NCBI GenBank assembly: GCA_008360975.2
Contig: CM039184.1
Span: forward strand, 49,194,797 to 49,258,796
Direction: 5' to 3'
From: Lichenostomus cassidix
Lineage: Eukaryota; Chordata; Aves; Passeriformes; Meliphagidae
Length of the DNA: 64,000 bases
A program made the translations under genes and the position numbers. Below are positions 49,365 through 63,164 of the stretch, one piece after another; positions within the stretch are counted from its first letter, which is position 1; every line of letters starts with the position of its first letter. Under the pieces are notes generated by a model that was given only the letters and a program-made list of their open reading frames with translations, did not search any database and was not told the origin of the DNA.

Positions 49365-49790
49365 AGAAACACAGGACAATGTAGGTCAGAAGAGACTGCT
49401 GGGTGTCATCCAATCCAACCTTCTCCTCAAACCATTGTCAGGTACAGCAAGTTTCTCAGGGCTGTGTAAAGCTGAGCTTTGAATATCTGCAAGAATAACT
49501 GCAAGAATATATGCAAGAATAACTGCACATCCTCATTGGGAAACCTCTTCCAATGTTGGTTGGATTAGTCTCACTGTTAATATTTTTGTCCTCATATCTA
49601 GACAGAATTTCCTTTGCTGCAACTTGTGGTGATTGCCATTGTCCTTCCACTGTGCACCTTTGAGGAAGGTCTGGCACTGCCCTGCCTTAGGTAGCTGATG
49701 GCAGTAATTAGGTGCCTCCTTGCCAGGGTTTTGCACTGACATAACTCCCTGTTCAGCGCTGCCATTCAGAGGTGCCTCGTTTCCCCTGCA
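49365..49790 (-). mobile_element. CR1 LINE, 5'-truncated 3' end
   Basis: On the plus strand it opens with CACAGGACAATGTAGGTCAG and CATCCAATCCAACC, the reverse complement of the CR1 3' end. It continues through GGAAACCTCTTCCAATG, GACAGAATTTCC, GCTGCAACTTGTGG and TTAGGTAGCTGATGGCAGTAA, which follow the reverse-complemented CR1 3' coding and untranslated region in order. The copy is diverged and its upstream limit near 49790 is approximate. A 12-base unit is repeated three times inside it (49486-49521). Confidence 0.8.
49486..49521. repeat. 12-base minisatellite inside CR1
   Basis: Three units of NNTGCAAGAATA at 49486, 49498 and 49510 with only the first two bases varying. It must have expanded after the CR1 inserted. 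Confidence 0.9.
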
Positions 49791-52700
49791 CACTGTGGTT
49801 TGCTGGCTAGCACAGCATCCTTCTGTTGGTCTGGGGGAACAACGCTCTAAGTCTGTGTTGGATTTGGCACTGCTGTGGCCTAATTATATCATATGCCATT
49901 GAATTTTCATCTGTGCTCTCTGTTCCCTTGCAGTTTTCCCAATTCCTGTTTAAATTTGCAACATTGCCTGAGTAAAGAATCATATGGAGTGTGGCCAACT
50001 ATTATTTTTTTATTGAAAGAAGCAGATGCTGTGGAACAATTAAAAATCATTCTCAACACCATAAATGTTTCCATATAAGCAGATACTCAAGAATGAATGT
50101 ACAAGAAAAGAGAATCTGTTTATTATGTTGTCGCTTTATACAGCTAAACCATTTCTTCTGTGCTTTGTTTGCACTGAGATATGGGTCCTTTGTAGGTAGC
50201 AGTTGTACACCAGCTGTGTGTGTAGTTCCCTCCATAAAGATTACAGAAGGAACACAGAGGCTGCAATGGGGAAAAGGAGTTTCTCCTATAAGGTAAAGAT
50301 ACAAAAGATGTGCTGGATATTGTCTGTCTGTGATCCATACAGAGATTCCTCATCAAATGTGGTGTAAATGTGATCAGTCAGCTCCAAAGCTTCTGAATAG
50401 GTTACCTGGTTATTTAGTAAATGAATTGTGGTTTCAGGAGTGCCTCAGCTGGCTGGTGTAGGGCTGCAACTGTTCCAGAAAGGTCTTGACTGAGCCTGAG
50501 CTAACAAACCCCAGTAAACTCATGTCTGCTCTTTGTTGCCACAGAAGTGGTGTTATACAAGAGCTATCAAGGGCTGACTGCACCACTTGGGACCAGCCAG
50601 TGTAAGAGCTCCTCAGCCTCCTGCTTCTGGGCAGGAGAGATCTGCACTGGGTTTGCCTGCCTTTGAACCTGTCAGCTTATGCATTTACACACTGTTATGT
50701 TTGAGCTAAAAATCCCTCCATTAAAATACTCTAGTCCTTTTCCATTAAACTTCCCATTTACAGTAATTCATTACTATACATCTCTGTGACATGAATAGTG
50801 GAAAGTTGACTGTATGGGCTTTTTCTTCTTGTCTCCTAGATTTGTCCCTTAAAATAAGCTGGAAACCAGAAGAAAATTTCAGGGAATGTACCTCTGTTAA
50901 ATGGGGAACTGGGGCTTGGTGGAAGTAGCAGCAAATAATTATAGTGGAGCTGCTCATGAAAGGAAGAATTTGAGAGTGGGAGGCTAACATGATAGTGGAC
51001 CATGTCTTACCAGACACGCACTGTGGGGCTCCAGACAGAAGATGGCATATCTCACATCTCTACTGCCATGGAGTTTTCCAGCTGTCCTACAGCTCAGCAG
51101 CTTTACCTACTGCAGAGTACTCAACCAGATCCTCTCCTCCTTTTCACTGCAAGGTTAAAAGCCAGTTTCTCTGCCAGGTAAGCCTGCCAATGCTCACTCC
51201 TGAATGATTTTTATTGCCAGTTTCTGATACTTTGAAGAATGAGATGTATTTGGTATGGTATCAAAAACAAAGTGAAAATCACAAAGGAACAGAGATTATG
51301 AGGAATATAAAAATTACCACACCAAAACCCTCATACCTTATATACACGTGGCAGGGAGTTACAAACTGGTGGTGAAAGCAAGACAATACAATCCTCATGA
51401 CAGCAAATCCATTAATAACATGTAGTACTTCTGTGTGTTTCTTTCTTCCTCTCTCTTACATGGGCTAATTTGCTAGTGTTTGTTTTGTCAGTTTTCTGCA
51501 GCATTTTTCAGCAGTGGATTACAGACCAGATTATAGGGCATGCAGCATTGGCTCACTTCTTGTTGTATCCAGTGGCTGCTCTATACTTACAGCAAAACTA
51601 GGTCTAACTTACAATATATACAAGCACTCAAACACAATTTTTTTCTTCAGACTCTTTGAGATGATTCAGCACTAAAAGATGCAGTCTCTAATACTGGCTT
51701 TTTCTTCTTGAGCCAGAATTTTATAATTCCCTAAAGAAACTTAACCCCATATTAATATAACACACAATTACAAATGCTCTTACCTGATGTACCATGCTGA
51801 ATGTGTGTGTTATGTTAAATTAGTCTTTGTGGTGCTTAGAGCTGTTGCTTGGGCCTGTGTGGCTCCGTGGAGACACCAGCCCTGCTGTTAGAGACAGTGC
51901 TGCTCCAGCACAAGATCTGACAGCAGAACCTACTGTCACCCCTCCTTGTCTCTGACTACCTAAACTTGTCCTGCTGAACCAGAAGCCTAAAGTCGACAGA
52001 CAAATATTTTTAGTAACTCCACAAGGCTGGCTATGCACATTCACTTGCTGACCTCGAGAACTTCCTAGGAAAGCTCTCAGGAAAACAAGAATAAAATATG
52101 GGGTAGACAAATACCTTTTTGGCAGTAAGAGCAAAGCTGTGCCTGCTTTGTTTTAGAGAATTAATTTTTAATGTGGTATTTGCAGAAGTTATTCTGCTAT
52201 TCTTTTCTAAATTAAACTGTCACCTGTGCAGCTTCCTGTACCAATACACAGTTGTTTTCTCGGGAAATAAGTGCTGAATACAATTCAAAGATCAGTTTAA
52301 GAAAACAAAGACTCTCAAAAAGGAACTGGATATACAAAGTAAAATGTTGCAAGGCCACATTCTTTCTAAGGGTAACATCTAGGCTGCTGATGATACTTGG
52401 GGTTAGGAAAATAATCAGCCACATCTCCAAGGAATGTTCCCTTCTTCTGCATTTGTATAATACTTTTGGGCCTACATGTAAAGACAGGATTTAATTCTTT
52501 AAATCCAGAAGACCAGCTGAGTAATCTTATTTCTTGAACTTCATTTTTTAAGTCACAAAGCCAGGGGACCATGACTTTATTTTATACTTTGCTACAGGAC
52601 AAGGAAAACTTTTGTTGACATGATCTTTGACAGAATCAATTTCAAGTAATATGTGTTGAAAGTTATGGTGAAACATCTCCAGATGCTTTCTTTGTGTGCT

Positions 52701-54550
52701 GACCTCTGCCATTTCAAAACCAGTGCACCTTGAGCCAAAGGGCTGTCGTACCTGTTAAAGCAGTAATATCTTTTGTTTTACTTGGACTTTCTTAAAAACA
52801 ATGGGAAAATATGAATATATTATCAAGGGTTAATTGTGTATCTCCATGGAGTCTCCTTCTTAAGCATTTTTTTCTAGATCTGAATGATGATCTAACAACT
52901 CTTAATGGCCCTGTAGCACCTTCTCTTCCTCCCTCCCCCACCCTCCAAATATTTAGATTGCTGCCAAGCTGTTTTGTTTTCACTGAGTGCATTGCTCCTC
53001 AAATTTCCTTAATGTGACACATGGCATGTGCTAATGTACCTTGCGTGCTCCTTTGAATTCAGCTAGGAAATCTGCCCTGCTCTTCTCTCAGCAGCTTTTG
53101 CCTCCACTGCAGAGGTGCTGTGGCTGCTCAGGAGTAGTTGCTGAGCTGCCATAAATTAGAGGTAGGTGCACTAGGGGAAATTGAAATGGATTCTGATTTC
53201 CTCAAAACTTGAGTGGTGAAGGAGCTTCATGTGCTGCTGAGCTACCCCTGAAGCAAGACAGCAAGGGCAGAAAGCTGGGAGTGGAAACCACCGAATGTTG
53301 TCCCAAACTAAACCATCATTACTAATGAGTCACATGTACTTAATGATGCTCATTTGGAAAAAAAAAAAAAAAGTAAAATGCTGATTATTCAGAGGCAATA
53401 AGAAGGAAAAGTTTCAAGAAATTATGCTGGAGTACAGGAGACAGTTGCAATACTGCTCATTTAGAAGCTGGAACCTCAGCTCTAGTTAGAAATGGATGAA
53501 AGATGGTTTTGAAATTGTTTTGTAAGACCCAAAATGAACCATTTAGGGTACTTATTTTGTTTTTTCACCTTGTGAAAAATTTTGCACACTCAAAATATTA
53601 GTTCTTCTCTTTTAATTTCTTCTTTTTCCAGTAAGAAAGTAGTTGCAGGCATGTTATGATTTTCTTCTCTCTCACAACAAGCAAGCATGTACGTTTTTCT
53701 CTCATTCTGTAAATTTTCTAAACCTTCTCATATCTGTAAAAATGTAAGTGGCAGAAAGGAAAATTAAATAAATAGATGTTACTCTGTAATTACTCAGAAC
53801 CCCTCCTGTTCCCATGATAATGCTTCTAAAGATGTGGAAGCTTTGGGAGATTGCAGAATAGCAAAGCAGGATGAGAAGAGGGAGAAAGAAAAGAGGAAGG
53901 AAAAAAAACCAAAGGAAAAAAACCCCACTCCACAAATGGTTCTTTTAAGACTGGTTTTCTGTCTGTCACAGTCCAATGGACACTGAGGAAAGAACAGCTT
54001 CGTAACATTTGGCCAATTTGAAACAGAAAAAATGTCTCACTGGATTACAGAATGTTTTAACAAAACTTATGTTTTTAATGGCAACTTTAATTAAAATTTC
54101 TATGACCCTAACTGACAATTAATGGTCCTAATAATAAACATAGGTCAGAATCATTCTTGTTCTGATCATGCCTATCCAAGTGTTTTAGAGTTCTACTAGA
54201 AACTTATTCTTGTGCAGGAAGGCACTGGTCTATCTCTAAGATGTTTTCCAGATGCCATTGACAGTGATGGGGAGTGCATCGGGTCCCAAAAGTACTGTTT
54301 ATATTTTGTTTGATTCCAAATGTTGTGTACTGGTATGTATGTATGCAAACACATTTACATCTCTGCATACATGTATTTATATATTTATATGCATGTTTAT
54401 GAATGCACATGTATATAAGATTTATGAACTCCTCTCTAAATCAGAAATTAATGTCAGAAACGACCTGCTTCATGCAGGTGAAGGGAAAAGAACTATCAAT
54501 CACTTTGTATGTTTTTTTCTGCCTTTCAATTTCTTGCTTTCTGGTTCTAG
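49791..54550. other. Unannotated non-coding DNA
   Basis: No transposon is recognised. A 15-A run at 53358-53372, a purine-rich tract at 53875-53935 and a TATG/ATAT-rich stretch at 54335-54418 are visible. The minus-strand ORF at 51820-52134 has no recognisable domain. Confidence 0.5.
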
Positions 54551-54593
54551 TATGCAAATCAGAAAATCTTCAGAAGGTCAGTGATTTGAGAAG
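54551..54593 (+). other. Weak candidate exon, 43 bases
   Basis: A very good acceptor (TTTCTTGCTTTCTGGTTCTAG, with C/T back to about 54515) is followed 43 bases later by the donor AAG|GTAAGG. One frame is open (CKSENLQKVSDLR); the other two have stops. The interval is short and no partner exon is recognised. Confidence 0.2.
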
Positions 54594-57500
54594 GTAAGGG
54601 TTAGGTTTTTAGGTTTTGTTTTTGTTTCTCCTCCCCACCCCTAAATTTTGAAATAAACTTTTCTGTCTACTTATTGACATTTTTTTGGGAAATTGTGAAC
54701 TTTCAACAACATCTGAGACAGCCATATGCTGCAATAACAAGTTATAGTGTGAGGTAACTGCAGTGTATGATGTAGTATTTGGAATATTTCATGCACTTGC
54801 ATTTCCAAAAAGTCATATTAACATAGATTAACTCAGTACGTATTATCAGTCAGTGTAATTCCTTCCCATTGCCTCCAGAAAGCTTTGGATAGCTCAAAAT
54901 ATTCACTTAACTATGTAATGTAAATGTAACTGAAAACAAGGAAGGGAGAGGAAAAAACCCTCCAAAACATCAACATAAGGCGAGAAAACAGAAACTAATC
55001 CCAGTTACAATCAAATGCCTATTTTCATCTTCACCTTTCCTCATTGTTCTCACCTTGGCTGTCATAGACACAGCCTTAGCAGTGATGCAAAACTTTATTT
55101 CTGACTCTTGAAGCCAGTCTAATATTCTGTCTTACAAGATAACATCCTCAGACTCATATATCTGTATTTCCTGAGAGGTTCATGGATTTGAATATGAGGG
55201 AGCCTGAGAAAACCTGGGCTGTTAGTGAGTCAGGAGCCTCTTTCTCAATATTTCCAGTCTAACCTGAAATGGATGGGGCCAGAAACTGCAGAGGAAAGCT
55301 TACTCCTAAGGAATTTCTAGAGAGAATTTGCAAATGGATTTTAACTCATAGAAGAGTGAAAAAGGGTCCTTTTCTTTTGCATGCTATGTCTAGAAGCCTT
55401 TCAGAGATGTCTGTTATAATTTTAAATCTTGCTGCTGCTATTCCTTGTGACCTCCTTGTATTTCTCTGCTTCAAAACAATCTCACTTTTCTTGCATTTAG
55501 TATTAGATACTTTTCTGTCGCATTCTAGTTCTGGTACCTTCTGGCAGCAAACAGAGCTTTGCACTGGTTTGAAGAGGAGGAGGTACTACTGCTCCTTCCC
55601 AAGCAGCCCTACCCTTACATGACCTGGAATGCCATGGATTAGCCAACACTCCTCAACTGATTTAATATCAGCTGAGCAGCTTTTTCTTAAACACTCCCAG
55701 TATTCCAGAAATCATCACACTCAGCCTTTATCTCACCAAGATCTGCCAAAGAAAGAGTGGTCTCTGTGTTGCCTGAACTCAAGCCCTGAAGAAATTAATA
55801 CCTGCACCTATGTGAGCCAGTCCTCATCTTGTGATGGCATAATGTTTGTATCTGGTACTGTTTATTCCTACCTGTTGTGAAGCTGAATTTTATAAATACC
55901 TAATCCCCACTTGTCCAGGGGAAGAGCTTCTGTGATAAGAAGGAAGAGTAGTTTGAAAAAAATAAGAACCAATTGCAGTAATCCATGGAAAGAGAACTCA
56001 CACTCGGTCCTGCAGCAGTAGGAGATATTAATGTTTTTCTCTAGAGATTAGCACCAGCCTCAGGCAAAGTCCATTTTCCTTTGTTTTACAAATACCAGTT
56101 GACTATAACATTGTACCTGCAGTGAAGCTTTTAAGAAGGGCACCTATGGCACACTAGTTAAAACAGCTCATTGGAAGCCTGGGGATGGTGACTGGACTTA
56201 AAATTCAATTGGAAGTCTGAATAAGAAACAGCATCGACCTTCTTGGCAACCCATATTCATCAGTGGCTGGGCTGCTGTGTTGCATCAGCTGGGATTTCTT
56301 CACTGTGTCAGGGGCAAAATACTGGGAATCATGACAGAACTAGATGCTATGGTTGTCTAGGAGGGTTTCTTTACCTCAGAAATGGAAATGGTATATTTTC
56401 TTGCAGGTATTTGAATTCTCAGCAACAAAGGAAAGCTGTGAAGATGTACATTGCTCAAAGGCTGCAGAGCTCTGAAAGCAACCTCTTTGTCAAAGACAGG
56501 GAGTCACAGTGCTTCCATGAGAGCTTATCTAACATTGAAAGAACAGAATGTGTGAGGAATGAATTGAGACAGGAGAAGCAAGATTTCCCCAAAATATTGT
56601 TCTCAAGAAGGACATCCTCACTGCGCTGCATAGCTTTTGACATGCCTTAGGTTTGGATCTTTTCTATTGAAATCTGTCAAATGCAAAATTGTTTTAATAG
56701 GAGAAAAATTTATCCTATTCTGTGGATTCTATTGGTCTGCATGAAGAAAAACCCAAGGGTAGTGGTATAAATTGTGGAAGTCAGTAATGATAAATCTGTT
56801 TTCCTGTTCGGTGTTTTCAAAAAGTATTTATAAGGACAGATGGTGGGCAGCAGCAGAACATGTTCAGTTTTATCGAGACATTTGGCTAACAAGCACAGAC
56901 TGAAATGCATTTCTTTCCTTCTCAACTTAATAATTTTAATTAGAGGCAAAAGGTGTGGTAGTCTCATTGTCTGGAGGCGTATGTGCAATATTGTCTTGGT
57001 TGGGCAGGACTGGGTGGGAGAGAATATCACTGTCTCTAATGAAGGGTGGTGCATATCTGTGCAATCTCAGGGTTTTTTTATTGTCTGGTAATCTAAAAAA
57101 TGCAAATTCCAAATGTGCTCTTGCACAACATACACAATAATACACTGAGGCTACACTTTCAGTTAGTCAGAGAACAAAAACACGACTACAAAATATGTGC
57201 AAGTAATACTGTGCCACTGCAGAAGAAAGGCTTTTTAGCAAGTGGTGGGACATACATTTATTATCTTGAGGGGAAATTTTCAAAGCTACCTATGTAACTT
57301 AGCGGTCTCTGGAACTTATTCACTATTTAAATGTTTTTGAAAATCTTGCTTATTAACAAGTCATTTTGAACTTCATATAATCTCTCTGTATGGACATCAA
57401 AGTATTCTGGAAGTAGCAATTAAGGATCACATGCTCTAACCAGGTCTAGTGGTGTTCATTTGCCCCACTTATCTCTGGCCATATTCTAGCTTTTTTTCGT

Positions 57501-57884
57501 AAAGCTTCTTGCACAGATGATGTGCATTTTGTCCTTTCCAAGTTCTCCAAGCCCCAACCCAGGAACTGCTTCTCCTGCTTTTGGATGCTGCAGTGGGAGG
57601 CAAACCAGTATTGGGCTGGTCCCAAAAGGAAGCACTGAAATGAGATTTATGGCCTGAGCAGCCCTGGCATGACATTCTTGTGTATCCCCTCTCTCATGTA
57701 TGGGTTATGGAAATATTCAAAATGCCTTCATCTCACAAACGTGCTTTTGTTAAGAACTGCATGCTTGCAAGATTTTCTGTGAGAAGGTAAGCAGTCTTGC
57801 TTTGTCATCGTAGCCCTCATTCAAATGTCTGTCTGATACAACCAGTACAAAAAAAGGTCGTAGTATCTATGCAGAATACATTCT
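54594..57884. other. Unannotated non-coding DNA
   Basis: No repeat is recognised. One plus-strand frame is open at 56243-56650; its second half follows an acceptor-like site and is listed separately. Confidence 0.5.
56408..56650 (+). other. Weak candidate terminal coding exon
   Basis: After the acceptor TATATTTTCTTGCAG the frame stays open for about 80 codons to a TAG at 56648. The peptide is hydrophilic and mixed in composition (for example QQQRKAVKMYIAQRLQSS and NELRQEKQDFPKILF), more protein-like than most ORFs here. There is no obvious polyadenylation signal soon after, and no family is recognised. It may be chance or an old pseudogene fragment. Confidence 0.2.
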
Positions 57885-58455
57885 AACTGTGTTCTGGGCT
57901 GCGTCAAAAGAAGTGTGACCAGCAGATCGAGGAGTGCCCCTCTACTCCACTCTCATGAGAACCCACCTGAAATACTGTGTTCAGGCCTGGGGACCCCCAC
58001 ATAAGGAAAAATGGACCTGTGGAGGAACGCCATGAAGATGACGAGAAGGAGGAGTCAGTTCTCCTAAGAGGAAAGGCTGAGAGTTGGGGTTGTTCAGCCT
58101 GGAGAAGAGAAGGCTCCAGGGAGACTTTATAGCAGCCTTCTGGTACTTAGAGGGGACCTGCATGAAGGCTGGAGAGGAGCTTTTTACAAGGGCATGCAGT
58201 GATGGGACAAGCGGGAAGGGCTTTAAACTGAGAGTAGGTTTAGATATTAGGAAGATATTCTTCACTATGAATGTTGTGAGATATTTAAATAGATTGCCCA
58301 GAGAAATTACGAATGCCCCATCCCTGAAGTGTCCAAGGCCAGGTTAATGGGGCTCTGAGCAACCTGTTCTAGAGGAAAGTGTCCCCTCCCATGTTAGGAG
58401 TGTTGGAACTAGATGATCTTTAAAGTCCCTTCTAAGCCAAAGCACTCTATGATAA
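57885..58455 (+). mobile_element. CR1 LINE, 5'-truncated, with ORF2 C-terminal remnant
   Basis: This is the 3' end of a chicken-repeat-1 LINE in plus orientation. The peptide YCVQAWGPP at 57973-57999 and, in another frame, the run LFSLEKRRLQGDFIAAF ... FKLRVGLDIRK ... NRLPREI (58084-58347) are the C-terminal part of the CR1 ORF2 protein. Frameshifts or gaps between them show it is dead. The 3' end reads GGAACTAGATGATCTTTAAA and CACTCTATGAT, the normal CR1 terminus. 5' truncation is usual for this family. The 5' limit is approximate. Confidence 0.93.
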
Positions 58456-61400
58456 AATTCTAACTAGAAATCTGCCTCTGATTTAGTGAAACTATTTGTT
58501 TCCCATGATAGTAAATCTTTAGACCAACAAAATAATTGATAAGATCATATTGAATGTTTTCTGTTACTGACTGAAGTTCACTTCTTAAGTGAACAAGTGA
58601 TATTTCAAGGACTATTATCAGCCTTGTGGCTATAAAAAGGCAACACCTTTATCAGTCATTATTTTACTGCCTTTTAGTTGCTACTGTTTAGAAGAAAGTT
58701 CAATTCTCTGTGCAAAGCTACCAGAATTACGTCCCTTTATGACTAGAAACTTGTATTTGTGTCCCTTGTGAGTAAAAGTCTCTGAGATTTATGAGAAGTG
58801 GCAGGCTGCACTGCACTGCATTTCATCACTGCTCAGTAGGGACAAATCCTCAGCAGAGAAGCACAGCCAGGAAGGCTCTTGCTGCCTGCACTCTGCATCT
58901 CAGGGCAGGAGTTTGAGCAACAGGTTTCCTGCACACTGCTCAAGTGGGAGAACTGAGATTTTGTGCCAAAGCACAGCCATCAACTCCTCACAAGTTGCAT
59001 CAACTGCCTAGCGGGATTAATGTTCTAGTCCTTAAGTCCCTCAGGCAAATGATATGTGGCCCAGTAAACCATAGTGGTTTGTTACATAATGCATACTTTC
59101 AGACTTTAAGTACATAGTTAGGTTTTGGCAAGGAGGATTGATAAAATGCTTGATTACTATATATATCAGAGTAATGAAAACAAAATAATCCAATTTCCAT
59201 CACTTCCTACTTCCATCATAGGCCTTTCCAAAATTCAGATACATGATTGAACCTGGGGAAAGGGGCAGCTACATTTTCTTATAATGGCAGCTCTTTGGGA
59301 AGTGCCAGTCCTAGACAGTCTGGAGCAGACTAGAGGCAGCAAAGAAATCAAGGAATCCTCTGAAAAAGATACATGAACAATATTCCTAATATAAAGCTGT
59401 CTGCATTTACCAAACCATAATAGTACTGTGTAGCTTACCTGTGCTGCTTACCTAAGTTGTTAGAGATCAATGATAGAAGGAAACAAACTAAAGACTGATC
59501 AGAGTAAGATAAGTAAACCTGAGAATTTCAGCCTTGGTTTACTTTGTTTGTTTTGGGAGGATACTATTTTAAAAATGCCTGTATATTAACATATGTGGAG
59601 GCACACATACTCTTCCCTTTTCAAAGTTTTTAGATAACAAGCTCAATGCCATCAAGATCCTTAGTCAAAGAATGTTGTTTTGTGATCCTAGATCAGCAAA
59701 CCCTTGTGGTTTACAGCAGATCAGCTTCTCATCCTCTGAAGAATTGCTATGGTGAATGGAAGCAACTCCAGCATCAAACTAGGTATGGAGGTAGGCCTGA
59801 ACTCTTCCCTAATATGCTATCCCATGGGCTCTGTCTTTTCTGAGAGGCACAGTGTGAATCTCTGAGAAAAAGGATTTTATTTGTGGCTTATTTCTGCCTT
59901 CTTCTGGATCTGAATTCAAAGAGAGCAGAGCTGGGGAGTCTCCAATTAATTGTGCCACTGTTCTGGGAACCCCACAATTATTAACATATAAAAAGAACAA
60001 TTCTTTTGAGCTATGTGTCTGTTGGTTACATTTGATTGGAAGACCAGGTCAGTGTGCTAAAACGATTTAAATTTCAATGTTATAGTATTATTTCATGTTT
60101 TAAAATGCCTATAGTGCCTACAAGGCAATTTTTTTTGATGGAAAGCTATTTTACAACATAGTCTATGTTTTATGGTCCTTCTATTTTTAACTGCTTAAAA
60201 GTCATTCTAAATCATAAAAGAGTAATTGAAGATATTAGTGTACATATCTGAGATCTAGATAAGGAAACCTATGTTCAAGTGCAATACATTGCATTTAATT
60301 GAGGGCTCTTGATGTAAAGACCCCTGGATTCATGACTCCTGACAACAGCAAACTTTCTGCACAATAGGTTTTCTACATGCTTTGAAGGCCTGCTTCTGTT
60401 AACAGGTAACTTCACGTTGCTCCTAGAGGCAGACCAACACATGCATGGAGGTTGGTAGATTTGATCTGAAACAGCACAGCTGGCGCTACTCCACTGCCTT
60501 GAGAGGAGCTAATTTGGTTTACATGTGGTGAGATGCTGGCTCTGAGCATCCAGCGTGGTTCATGCCATTAGTCTAAGATGAAAGTGTAGATTTTGCTGGC
60601 TTACAAGAGTAGGAAGGTTATATGTCCTAGAGGGTGTGTCTGATCAGTTATGTTTCATAGATGTTGTGTGCTGTTTTTGAAAAGAGATAAATGCTTTGCT
60701 AGTAACAAACCTGTCTCACCCCATCTAATCACCTGGAGTAAAAGCTGTTGAAAACAAATTTGTACATTCTGGTGTGTCAGAGTATAAACATCAAACCTTA
60801 ACCTTTCCTGGGAATACAGCAGTCTTATCATCACTTATTCTTGTTGCTTCTCTTACTGATTGTGTCCCAATATCAGTAAATAAATATCTTCCCAACCATA
60901 TGCTGATTTACAGGTAAATGAGTCAGATTTTGCATGGCCTCATTCCCTGCCCTTCTGCCCTTAATAGAAGCAATATAGCACTCTGCAAATAGATCCACTG
61001 ACTTCATACCACCATTATGGATGTGCCAGGTCAGCACTGGATACCAAGGTAACTCACACGTTGCTGTACGAAAGGCAGCATGTGAATTACCTGTAAATTT
61101 ATTTTATCTAAGCTGCAATTAACACAAATCAGCTGGTTTTGTTTTAGGTTATAGGAACATAATGGATATTCACTGTTCTGGGGAGTGTAAATTCTGGACT
61201 TTGGCCTTTCTGCTGTTGCCTGGAGCTGAGTGGTGACATGAGTGATGGATCTGTTTCTGTGTTGTCAGAGTGGTCACATAATACAGGCCATGAAGCATGT
61301 CCTACAAGATGCTAGCTGTACCCCTGTTCTGTGGGTTTTACTCCTTTCACTGCTTCTAAAGAAACACAAAGGCTCTGAAGTACCTGTTCTCTGGCCACCT

Positions 61401-63164
61401 GTCTTCCTTGGTGCTGGGCTCTCAGAGCTGCCCTTCTGGAGTCCACCGTTTCTCCTTTTATTGAGCTGACAGAATTACATGAAGAGTAGGGTTGATGCAT
61501 GGGTGCAGTGGATGAGCTATGCCTCTTTGGAAAACTGGGCTAGTACATTCACACTCTGAGAGGCTCTGACTTGCTCATGCTCTCTTTCCCTCTCACACAC
61601 ATCCAGTACTGACTGTCAGAAATTCCTGTATGCTGTTCAGTATCTCTGGCTTCATCTTTTTTCTTGTAGAGTTGCTGATTTTATTTCCAGTGAGCTGCAA
61701 CCATTAGATCAGAGCACAAGCTGTTGGGTCTATATGCACTAGAGATGCTGAACAGTCATAAAACAGAATATTTACATTTCCATTCCAGTAAATACCACAT
61801 ACCTAATCCACCCATGTTGATGCAACACATACTGCATGTGCAACTAGTACAGTACTGCAGAAATATTTGTCTCTCCTCATATTATGTTGCACAGGCAGCT
61901 TTCCTTCTGGCATGATCTCATGTTTTGTGCCTTGGAAAAAAAGCATGTATAGAGCAGGACAGCTGACTGGGAGCCCAGAGAACACTTCAAATTTGACTAA
62001 GCTAGCTCTGAAGGATGAACAGTGAAAGCTGGCAGTTAAATTTTGATAGCTGGCATAGCACACACTAAAAGATGAGGTAATACACAAAGTACAGGGCAGA
62101 TTTTCCTATACAATTAATTTAATTCCATTAACTGTTTTAATGGTTGAATTATCAGAGGTAAGTATATTTGCTAAAACAACCTAGGTAAATCTAATTGATT
62201 ACCCTTGTTGGCTTCTGCAATTTTATTTTTTAATATTGTCATTTCTGATACAGATTTCAGTATCAGAAGGAATATAGGAAAGAAGCAACCATTTGACTGA
62301 GTTTTACATCAGATGTACAGCAAACAGAAAACTTAAGAACCACAGTGGTGACTTAAGAGACTAAGGAAACACTTTTTATATAAAAAATTCCTTCTGTGAT
62401 GTAAATTCCTATATTCCAGTTATTTATCATCCTTGTTATTGTGTGATATATGAATGGTATGGTGAAGGCTTATAAGGAGTGTTTCCTGGATTTTTACACT
62501 CAATTATATCATGTATATATACACATTTGCCCAAAACATCAATTATATTATGTTAAGTAAACTCCATATTTTGGGAGAGAGAATTTAACTTGAGCAAAGC
62601 ATAAAAGTCACAATTTTTGTAACTTAGAAAATGCCTATTTCATGAAACTCTGTTGCTAGGACCCAAAAGAGAAGTGTAAATTATCTTATGGCAAGCTGGT
62701 TGCAAAAGCACTCAGCAGTCTATATTCCTCCCAAAAGAAGAAAAAATACAGGACACTTAGAGTAAAGTAACAGGAATAAATAATCAAATTTTGAAACATA
62801 TCTTACAGGCTGAAAATTTTAACCTCTATTCAGTGAAAAGAAAATAGCCAGTGTTTATCATCAGTCTATGTTAATTTTCTGTCTGCATCAATATCCCTCC
62901 TTTCAATGACTGTCAACCTGTGTTTCAACCAGGCAGCTTCCTTCAAAATGAAGGAAGTAAAGAACATGGATGGTATACTCCCTAAGAGGAAACTGGTATC
63001 TTGAACAGTCAGGAATGATTTTGAAGTGGCAGGAGTCTGTAGAGCATGTATAAAACACAATTCACTTGAGTGGCTTTTAGAAAAGTTACTAAATATCTGA
63101 GATTAAAACAATAGTGAAAAATGGGGGAGTGGGAGCTGTTATTCTTACGAGAAAATGGCTAATG
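58456..63164. other. Unannotated non-coding DNA
   Basis: AT-rich with no recognised transposon. 58456-58640 and 62090-62650 are stop-dense with a conserved-element texture. 59850-59990 has a minus-strand AATAAA and an LTR-like flavour but no definable ends. Short TA runs lie at 59158-59168 and 62513-62522. Confidence 0.5.

Noticed and set aside
58084..58347. Plus-strand ORF as a host gene
   Set aside because: The peptide is the C-terminal part of CR1 ORF2; it is a transposon remnant.
59850..59990. LTR or retroviral leader on the minus strand
   Set aside because: Has AATAAA and retroviral-looking words, but no definable ends, no primer-binding site and no duplication.
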